Positions 57,477 through 64,000 of a DNA stretch of 64,000 nucleotides are shown piece by piece. A program made the position numbers and the translations under genes. Source of the stretch: Pectobacterium versatile (GTDB taxonomy: Bacteria > Pseudomonadota > Gammaproteobacteria > Enterobacterales > Enterobacteriaceae); the NCBI RefSeq assembly GCF_020166435.1, contig NZ_JAINZP010000005.1:186001-250000 (forward strand), read 5' to 3'. The notes beneath the pieces are model-generated. The model saw only the letters and a list, made by a program, of their open reading frames with translations, had not been told where the DNA came from and made no database searches. Every line of letters begins with the position of its first letter. Position 1 is the first letter of the stretch.

Positions 57477-60395
57477 TTAATGTGCTTCATCCCAGTTCAT
57501 GCCCGTACCGATGTCTACCTGTAACGGAACATTCAATTGCATACAGCCTTCCATTAATGCTTTGATTTTACTAATGGATTCCTCAATAACCGAATCATGA
57601 ATCTCAAAAACCAATTCATCGTGAACCTGCATGATCATCTTCACCTTCGGCGTGTCTTTCTGTAGCCAATCGTCAATCGCGATCATCGCTTTCTTAATAA
57701 TATCAGCAGCAGTGCCCTGCATTGGGGCGTTAATCGCCGCACGTTCCGCGCCTTTACGCGCCATCGCATTACGAGAATGGATATCTGGCAGGTAGAGACG
57801 GCGACCATCCAAAGTGGACACATAGCCATGCTCAGCAGCCTGTTGGCGCGTCCGCTCCATGTAATCCTGCACACCTGGGTAACGCTCAAAATACAGGTTC
57901 ATGTACTTCTGCGATTCGCTACGCGGAATATTCAACTGACGCGACAGGCCAAACGCGCTCATGCCGTAGATCAGGCCGAAGTTGATCGCTTTCGCACTGC
58001 GACGCTGTTCGGATGTCACCTTATCCAGCGCGATGCCAAACACTTCTGACGCCGTTGCCCGGTGGATATCCAGCCCGTTCGCGAACGCATTCAACAGCCC
58101 TTTATCCCCCGATAAGTGCGCCATGATGCGCAGTTCGATTTGCGAGTAGTCAGCGGCAACAATGCTGTAGCCTTTAGGTGCAATGAATGCCTGACGAATA
58201 CGGCGCCCTTCGTCATTACGCACAGGGATGTTTTGCAGATTCGGATCGCTGGAAGACAAACGCCCAGTCGCAGTAACAGCCTGATGATAAGACGTATGCA
58301 CACGCTTCGTCGCCGGATTGATCATCAGTGGCAATTTATCGGTGTAAGTAGATTTCAGCTTGGCTAAGCCACGATATTCCAGGATCAGCTTCGGCAGAGG
58401 GTAATCCAGCGCCAGTTCAGCCAACACTTCCTCATTGGTTGATGGCGCGCCTTTTGGCGTTTTCTTCAGAATCGGCAGCTTTTGCTTTTCATACAGAATG
58501 CCCTGTAGCTGCTTGGTCGATGAGAGATTGAATTCTTCACCCGCCAGCTCATACGCTTGGATTTCCAGCTCCGCCAGACGGGTTGTGAGCTCTTTTGAGT
58601 GTTCAGCCAGAATGACGGGATCGATCAGTACGCCTGTACGCTCGATACGGGATAAAACCGGCACCAGCGGCATATCGATAGTCTGGAATACCTGACACAG
58701 ATCGGCATGCGGCTGGAGTTTCCCCCAGAGCTTCTGGTGCAGATGCAGAGTAACGTCCGCATCCTCGGCGGCATAAGGCCCAGCCTGTTCCAGCGCAATC
58801 TGATTAAACGTCAGCTGATTCTTACCCTTACCCGCGATCTCTTCAAAGGTAATGGTTTTATGATTCAAATAGCGTTCGGCCAGGCTATCCATATCATGGC
58901 GACCCGCCACGCTGTCGAGTACATAAGATTCCAGCATGGTATCAAACGCGATGCCGCGTAAATCGATGTCATACCGCTGCATCACGCCTTTATCAAATTT
59001 GAGATTCTGGCCAATCTTAAGCAGCCTCTCATCTTCCAGCAGCGGTTTGAACAAGGCCAATACCTTGGTGCGATCCAACTGTTCCGGTGCATCCAGATAG
59101 TCATGTGCCAATGGCAAATAAGCCGCTTCACCCGGCTTAATCGCAAATGACAAACCAATCAGATTAGCAGTGAGTGTATCCAGCCCGTCGGTTTCCGTAT
59201 CAAAAGCGAAAACCTCAGCCTGTTTTAAACGCTCAACCCAATCGAGCAACGTTTTCTCATCAAGAATCGTGACGTAACCGTCAGCAGAAAGCACGGGATT
59301 GCAATCCACTTCAGAGGATTTTTTTAGTGCGGATGAAGTCAATGACACGGTATTACAATAAACATTGCTGTGGTTGACAGCAGTCATCTTTGGCTGATTT
59401 ATCGCTGGTGATACCGTGTTACAATAAACATTACTGTGGTTAATTACTATCTTATCCAACGCTGTTGTCGTTGTTTGAACAGGCTGGCTACTTTTCTTCC
59501 CCTGCATCCAGGTACCTGATTCGATATCTGATAACCAGCGTTTAAATTCATAACGGGAAAAGAGACGATGCAGCTCATCTACATCCAACTCATTAACGGT
59601 GAGCTGATCGCAGCTAAGCTCCAACTCGACATCCGTTTTAATCGTGGCAAGCTGATAAGAGAGGTAGGCCACTTCTTTATGTTGTTCCAGCTTCGGTGCC
59701 ATGGTTTTTGCGCCACGGAAGGAAAGCTCAGCAATTTTATCAAGGTTGGCATATAGCGAATCCAGCCCACCAAGCCCTTGCAGTAGCGCCTGTGCTGTTT
59801 TTTCCCCCACGCCAGGTACACCAGGAATGTTATCCGATGCGTCCCCCATCAACGCGAGAAAATCGATAATTAGCTGAGGAGGAATACCATATTTATCACA
59901 CACTTCCTGTGGGCCAAGAATGGTGTTATTCATGGTATTAATGAGCGTCACACTTGGCGTCACCAGCTGTGCCATATCTTTATCGCCGGTACTAATCAAC
60001 ACTGACTTACCCGCTTTTTCCGCCTGCACCGCGAGCGTGCCAATCACATCGTCCGCTTCTACGCCGGAAACCGCCAGAAGCGGCAACCCCATCGCTTTTA
60101 CCATATTATGCAGAGGCTCTATCTGTTCGCGTAGATCCTCCGGCATGGGTGGGCGGTGAGCCTTATAGTTTTCGAACAGCTCGTCGCGAAACGTTTTCCC
60201 TTTCGCATCGAAAACAACAGCAACATGGCTGGGATGATATTGCAGCAACAAACTGCGTAGCATATTCAGTACGCCATACATTGCACCAGTTGCTTCTCCT
60301 GTGCTGTTTGTTAACGGTGGAAAAGCGTGATAAGCACGATACAAATAGGATGAACCGTCTACCAGTATTAAAGGATTTTCTGCAATCTGAGCCAT
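57477..60395 (-). CDS. polA: DNA polymerase I with an enlarged, repeated linker
   Basis: A 972-aa protein (E. coli 928). The 5'-3' exonuclease covers about 1-290, the 3'-5' exonuclease starts near 394 ([11 protein letters not shown]), and the polymerase motifs are A ([13 protein letters not shown]), B ([15 protein letters not shown]) and C (QVHDELVFE). The linker between the two nucleases (about 300-372) is longer than usual and contains [11 protein letters not shown] twice (319-329 and 341-351) and a decayed third copy ([11 protein letters not shown]). All catalytic residues seem intact, so the enzyme should work in Okazaki maturation and repair. Confidence 0.97.
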   Translation of the reverse strand: MAQIAENPLILVDGSSYLYRAYHAFPPLTNSTGEATGAMYGVLNMLRSLLLQYHPSHVAVVFDAKGKTFRDELFENYKAHRPPMPEDLREQIEPLHNMVKAMGLPLLAVSGVEADDVIGTLAVQAEKAGKSVLISTGDKDMAQLVTPSVTLINTMNNTILGPQEVCDKYGIPPQLIIDFLALMGDASDNIPGVPGVGEKTAQALLQGLGGLDSLYANLDKIAELSFRGAKTMAPKLEQHKEVAYLSYQLATIKTDVELELSCDQLTVNELDVDELHRLFSRYEFKRWLSDIESGTWMQGKKSSQPVQTTTTALDKIVINHSNVYCNTVSPAINQPKMTAVNHSNVYCNTVSLTSSALKKSSEVDCNPVLSADGYVTILDEKTLLDWVERLKQAEVFAFDTETDGLDTLTANLIGLSFAIKPGEAAYLPLAHDYLDAPEQLDRTKVLALFKPLLEDERLLKIGQNLKFDKGVMQRYDIDLRGIAFDTMLESYVLDSVAGRHDMDSLAERYLNHKTITFEEIAGKGKNQLTFNQIALEQAGPYAAEDADVTLHLHQKLWGKLQPHADLCQVFQTIDMPLVPVLSRIERTGVLIDPVILAEHSKELTTRLAELEIQAYELAGEEFNLSSTKQLQGILYEKQKLPILKKTPKGAPSTNEEVLAELALDYPLPKLILEYRGLAKLKSTYTDKLPLMINPATKRVHTSYHQAVTATGRLSSSDPNLQNIPVRNDEGRRIRQAFIAPKGYSIVAADYSQIELRIMAHLSGDKGLLNAFANGLDIHRATASEVFGIALDKVTSEQRRSAKAINFGLIYGMSAFGLSRQLNIPRSESQKYMNLYFERYPGVQDYMERTRQQAAEHGYVSTLDGRRLYLPDIHSRNAMARKGAERAAINAPMQGTAADIIKKAMIAIDDWLQKDTPKVKMIMQVHDELVFEIHDSVIEESISKIKALMEGCMQLNVPLQVDIGTGMNWDEAH

Positions 60396-60731
60396 AGCCT
60401 GCCGTGATCGTTGTGGTCTGTCATGGCGCTAAGCATGCCATAGGTCAGGGAAAGAGACGATCCTTAACGTAAGATATTGGCTAATTTTGCAAGGATCTTC
60501 GCAAGATCTATCTGTGGATAACTTTGTGAATAGTTTTATCCGCTTAATTGCTAATTTCCCCTATTATCTTAAGCCATTTTTTTATATTCATTAATTTCAT
60601 TAAGTTATAATATAATATATTTATTTTTAAGGAATGATAACCGTCATCCTATTTGTGGATATAAACAAAAAGATAAATAGATATTGCGAGCTGATGAGAT
60701 ATAAAAGATAAGAAGATGAAAAACGGGAAGG
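60396..60731. other. A+T-rich region upstream of polA
   Basis: About 336 bases holding the polA promoter; very A+T rich between 60540 and 60720. No operator or frame I can support. An ERIC element follows. Confidence 0.35.
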
Positions 60732-60858
<127 letters not shown>

Positions 60859-60860
60859 TA

Positions 60861-60888
60861 AAGTCATGCGGTTTTACCCGCATGACTT
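60861..60888 (-). terminator. terminator downstream of dsbA
   Basis: AAGTCATGCGG / CCGCATGACTT with a six-base loop, followed on the minus strand by TATATAT. Confidence 0.75.
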
Positions 60889-60897
60889 ATTAAATAA

Positions 60898-61521
60898 TTA
60901 CTTCTTGGTAATGAGGAACTTCACCACGTCAGCGTACTGTTTTACATATCCATCCATTGAACTGGTATCAAGACCATCATTCTTGATCATATATTTACCG
61001 TTAACGAACATGGCTGGAACGCCGCGTAATTGTAAATCTGCCGCCGCTTTTTCCTGCTGGGCAACCAGAGATTTCACAACAAAGCTATTAAGTGCACCAT
61101 CAAACTCATCCGCACTCACGCCAGCTTTCACAAAGACTTCGCGAATATCTTCCGGTTTTTGTACGGTCTGTGTTTTCTGAACGGCATCAAACATCAGCGG
61201 GGTAATTTTATCTTCGACGCCCAGCGCCATAGCTACAGCCCATGCCTGCGTCAGATTTTTACCCAATGGGCCCAAGAAGTCCACGTGATAACGTGTCATC
61301 TTCGTACCCTCTGGTAACGCTTTTTTTACTGCATCTGGAACGTGGTAAACCTGTTCAAATTGATAACAGTGCGGGCAATAGAATGAGAAGAACTCAAGAA
61401 CCTGAGGCTCTTGGGTTGCGGGTTTATCTAATTCTACATATTGCTTACCGTCAGAAAACTCTGCAGCAGAAGCACTAAATGCCAGAACAACGCCAATCAG
61501 CGCAAGCCATAATCTTTTCAT
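60898..61521 (-). CDS. dsbA: periplasmic thiol:disulfide oxidoreductase DsbA
   Basis: A 207-aa protein. ATG at 61521 has GGAGAG upstream and starts the signal peptide [20 protein letters not shown], cleaved before EFSDGKQY. The thioredoxin fold holds the CPHC active site in FYCPHCYQF (about 48-56) and the cis-Pro in [12 protein letters not shown]. It introduces disulfides into exported proteins, including pectate-degrading enzymes and type II/III secretion parts in plant pathogens. It is downstream of srkA (24 bases), the usual CpxR-responsive pair in E. coli. Confidence 0.97.
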   Translation of the reverse strand: MKRLWLALIGVVLAFSASAAEFSDGKQYVELDKPATQEPQVLEFFSFYCPHCYQFEQVYHVPDAVKKALPEGTKMTRYHVDFLGPLGKNLTQAWAVAMALGVEDKITPLMFDAVQKTQTVQKPEDIREVFVKAGVSADEFDGALNSFVVKSLVAQQEKAAADLQLRGVPAMFVNGKYMIKNDGLDTSSMDGYVKQYADVVKFLITKK

Positions 61522-61545
61522 AAATTTCACTCTCTCCATTTAATT

Positions 61546-62532
61546 TCAGTACATTGGCATTAGCTGTAGAGGAGACTCCTGCAACAGCTGAGTTTGCCCA
61601 ATAAATATTGCCGTTTGCTTCAACCAGAAATCAGCATCCGTCATCCAGGGGAAATTTTTTGGAAAAGCAGGATCTTCCCAGCGACGAGCAACCCAAGCTA
61701 GATAATAAACCTGCCGCATCGCACGAAGAGGCTCAATCAGCGCGAGCTCTTTCTCCTGAAATTCCGCAAATTCGCTATAGGCTTCTAACAAGATATCCAG
61801 TTGAATACGTTGTTCACGACGATCACCATGCAACAGCATCCATAAATCCTGAATTGCTGGACCATTGCGGGCATCATCCAAATCCACAAATAGCGGACCA
61901 TCACGCCACAAAATATTGCCTGGATGACAATCCCCATGCAGACGCAGTGGCCGCCAGTCGTTATGCCAATAAATTTCAACTGTATCAATCAGTTGACGGG
62001 TCGCTTGTAAAAAATCATGTCGATGTATTTTCGGTATTAGCGGACATGTCTCCAGCAGCCGATAAGATTCATGCAGATATTCATTTACCCCAATCGTAGG
62101 ACGCTCGGTGAATAACGATTTCTGACCCGTCTGGTGAATTCGACCGAGAAAACGACCGACCCACTCTAGCTGATCTTCATTATCCATTTCATACTGCCGC
62201 CCGCCCACGCTGGGGAATACGGCAAAATGAAATCCTTCATAGACATTCAGCGTCTGCCCATTAAGCGAGATGGGGGCGACAATAGGGACTTCATCTTCTG
62301 CCAATTGCTGGGCAAAAATATGCTCTTCCTGAATCTGCGCCGTGCTCCACCGTTCCGGGCGGTAAAATTTCACCACGAATCGTTTACGATCTTCATCCGC
62401 AAACTGGTACACCCGATTCTCATAACTGTTTAATGCCGTCAAACCAGAATCAACGCGCAGCCCAACATCCAGCAAGGCATCCACGATCAGGTCTGGGAAT
62501 AGCGTCTGGAAATTAAATATCGAACTATTCAT
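61546..62532 (-). CDS. srkA: stress response kinase A (YihE)
   Basis: A 328-aa protein. ATG at 62532 aligns with E. coli SrkA (MNNSAFTFQTL). The choline-kinase-like fold has the catalytic loop LHGDCHPGNILW (about 200-211) and metal motif FVDLDDARNGP. A Ser/Thr kinase that counters stress-induced cell death and acts in the Cpx response. Operon partner of dsbA. Confidence 0.95.
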   Translation of the reverse strand: MNSSIFNFQTLFPDLIVDALLDVGLRVDSGLTALNSYENRVYQFADEDRKRFVVKFYRPERWSTAQIQEEHIFAQQLAEDEVPIVAPISLNGQTLNVYEGFHFAVFPSVGGRQYEMDNEDQLEWVGRFLGRIHQTGQKSLFTERPTIGVNEYLHESYRLLETCPLIPKIHRHDFLQATRQLIDTVEIYWHNDWRPLRLHGDCHPGNILWRDGPLFVDLDDARNGPAIQDLWMLLHGDRREQRIQLDILLEAYSEFAEFQEKELALIEPLRAMRQVYYLAWVARRWEDPAFPKNFPWMTDADFWLKQTAIFIGQTQLLQESPLQLMPMY

Positions 62533-62610
62533 CACGGCCACAAATGGTTAGAGGCGACGTAAGAGATATGCGTGCAATAGTTAGCATCATGAACGTGTTA
62601 TTCCTTTCCA

Positions 62611-62880
62611 CTAGTCTTTAATAACTCCCCGGGCACGAAGCAAAGCTGTCTTAAAATCTTCTTCGTAGTCTTTCTTCAAACCGGGGATGACTTGTTCTTT
62701 ATTTGCATCACGCATTTTTAGGTGGTAAATAAGGATATCATCAGTTAGTTCATTTAACTGCCCCTCGAACCCCGCCTCCTGTGCAAGGTTTTGTAAAAAT
62801 TGCACCAGACTTAAATCAGATTCTTTTTGCCAGGCTGGGTGCAACAGTTCAATAAGCTCATTAACGCGATGAAATTTCAT
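62611..62880 (-). CDS. yihD: YihD, DUF1040 protein
   Basis: An 89-aa protein almost collinear with E. coli YihD ([14 protein letters not shown] and [17 protein letters not shown] are near identical). Start ATG 62880 has AAGGAG upstream. Soluble, helical; function unknown. It precedes srkA-dsbA on the same strand with a 78-base gap, and is divergent from mobA. Confidence 0.94.
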   Translation of the reverse strand: MKFHRVNELIELLHPAWQKESDLSLVQFLQNLAQEAGFEGQLNELTDDILIYHLKMRDANKEQVIPGLKKDYEEDFKTALLRARGVIKD

Positions 62881-63092
62881 TTTTTTCTCCTTAAAAACGA
62901 TTTTTGCTCAATAAATTTCAAGATGCCGGAAATCGCTTGAACGATATTGAGCATATAGTGATAAAAATAACAGCCTTGCGCACATGAGGAAAGAACTTGG
63001 TCTTCAGAGGAAGTTTTTAGAGAATAACGCATAGTTTATCCCTCAAAGCATTCAGAACAGAAGAAAGTGAGCATAGATACTTGGAAAGTAAA

Positions 63093-63671
63093 ATGATTAC
63101 TGGCGTTATTCTCGCAGGCGGACGGGCAACACGCATGGGCGGGCACGATAAAGGTCTGATAGCACTGAACGGTGTGCCGCTATACCAGCACGTTCTGTCT
63201 CGGCTTAAAGCACAGGTCGATGAGGTCATGATCAGCGCTAACCGCAATCAGGCTGTGTATGCGCAAAGTGGCTGCCGCATTATTGGCGACTTTGATACAA
63301 GCTTTCCAGGCCCGTTGGCAGGTATTCTGAGTGGGTTATATGCCTCTACATCAGAATGGGTCGTATTTGTCCCTTGCGATGTCCCAGCTCTCCCCTTCGA
63401 TCTGGTGCACTGCTTGTGGCAAGCACGTGGGGAAGCAAATGCGGCTTATGCCACAGACGGAGAACGTCCACATCCCACATTACTCTTAATTAATAGAAAC
63501 CTTATTGAGTCGCTGGAAGCTTATCTGCATCTTGGAAACCGTAAGCTGATGCTATTTATGGAACAGGTTAGAGCAAACGCCGTTTCATTTAACGAGCAGC
63601 CTAAAGCCTTTCGCAATATGAATTCGCCTGAAGATTTATCCAATTGGGAGGATCAACACCGTGAATCCTAA
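63093..63671 (+). CDS. mobA: molybdenum cofactor guanylyltransferase MobA
   Basis: A 192-aa protein. ATG at 63093 is chosen (GGAAAG upstream); a TTG at 63081 would add four residues. The nucleotidyltransferase signature LAGGRATRMGGHDKGL is at about 7-22, with the metal-binding CDVPALP near 100. It joins GMP from GTP to molybdopterin, forming the MGD cofactor of nitrate, DMSO and formate enzymes. It overlaps mobB by 11 bases. Confidence 0.96.
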   Translation: MITGVILAGGRATRMGGHDKGLIALNGVPLYQHVLSRLKAQVDEVMISANRNQAVYAQSGCRIIGDFDTSFPGPLAGILSGLYASTSEWVVFVPCDVPALPFDLVHCLWQARGEANAAYATDGERPHPTLLLINRNLIESLEAYLHLGNRKLMLFMEQVRANAVSFNEQPKAFRNMNSPEDLSNWEDQHRES

Positions 63672-64000
63672 TCGTGTCCCCTTGCTCGCTATTGTTGCTT
63701 ATAGTGGTACAGGTAAAACGACATTACTTAAACACGTCATCCCGCTACTGACTAATCATGGTGTTCGAATCGGACTCATTAAGCATACGCATCATCAGAT
63801 GGATATTGATACGCCAGGTAAAGATAGCTATGAGCTCCGTAAGGCAGGCGCAGCACAAACGATTGTCGCCAGCAGCCAAAGGTGGGCGCTAATGACGGAG
63901 ACTCCTGATCAGGAAGAACCAAATATTTACCATCTAGCTGGGAAAATGGATGCGTCTACTCTCGATCTGGTGCTGGTTGAGGGGTTCAAACATGAGAAGG
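63661..64000 (+). CDS. mobB: molybdopterin-guanine dinucleotide biosynthesis adaptor MobB, partial
   Basis: A GTG start at 63661 with GGGAGG 9 bases upstream; the gene continues past the right edge. The P-loop YSGTGKTTLLKH (about 14-25) and the conserved stretch LIKHTHHQMDIDTPGKDSYE are seen, with LRKAGAAQTIVAS following. MobB is a GTP-binding partner of MobA, helpful but not essential for cofactor synthesis. It overlaps mobA, so the pair is co-translated. 113 codons are visible of roughly 170. Confidence 0.95.
   Translation, partial: MNPNRVPLLAIVAYSGTGKTTLLKHVIPLLTNHGVRIGLIKHTHHQMDIDTPGKDSYELRKAGAAQTIVASSQRWALMTETPDQEEPNIYHLAGKMDASTLDLVLVEGFKHEK

Overview
The window reads as a chromosomal segment of an enterobacterium of the Pectobacteriaceae, most likely Pectobacterium. 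The basis is conserved enterobacterial gene order with near-E. coli proteins (prlC-rsmJ, uspA-uspB-pitA-yhiN, eptB-ligB, gmk-rpoZ-spoT-trmH-recG-xanP, bipA-glnALG-hemN-engB-spf-polA-dsbA-mobAB), three full 127-bp ERIC elements, and accessory genes typical of soft-rot bacteria. The genus is inferred from remembered gene content, not from a search.

Region 1 (1 to about 8.0 kb) is the integrase end of a P4-type phage-satellite island. It holds a tyrosine integrase coupled to an unknown 255-aa gene, AlpA, a Rha-family regulator, a divergent control region (ribbon-helix-helix gene, inverted repeat, leader hairpin), a tightly overlapping leftward operon of small genes starting with an Icd-like gene and ending with a P4 alpha-type helicase, then an iteron cluster that looks like the replication origin, and a KTSC gene. 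Capsid-control genes are not visible; the left end lies outside the window.

Region 2 (8.2-15.2 kb) is a variable chromosomal block: DUF1266 protein, a large J-domain membrane protein and its convergent Hsp70 partner HscC, a YghW-like gene, and a trio that includes a barstar-family inhibitor.

Region 3 (15.4-22 kb) has prlC-rsmJ followed by an insertion zone. Two dead IS256-family transposase fragments flank a 470-aa repeat protein with polyproline and three WH2-like helices. This is the strongest candidate for something undescribed: a possible host-actin-directed effector with slippage-prone coding tracts.

Region 4 (22-34.8 kb) is core metabolism and envelope: gdhA, uspA/uspB, pitA, yhiN, a CSS/EAL c-di-GMP phosphodiesterase, an Ail/OmpX porin-like protein, a solitary tRNA-Pro(UGG), eptB and ligB.

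Region 5 (35.1-46.8 kb) holds the stringent-response and DNA-repair cluster gmk-rpoZ-spoT-trmH-recG, then xanP with a PurR box, yicH, yiiD/fabY, dtd and yihX.

Region 6 (46.9-64 kb) holds bipA, the nitrogen-control operon glnA-glnL-glnG with CRP, NtrC and sigma-54 sites, small membrane genes including yshB, hemN, yihI, engB, the Spot 42 sRNA, polA with an unusual repeated linker, dsbA-srkA-yihD, and mobA-mobB running off the right edge. Short hairpin arrays at 25.2 and 55.4 kb form a second repeat class besides ERIC.
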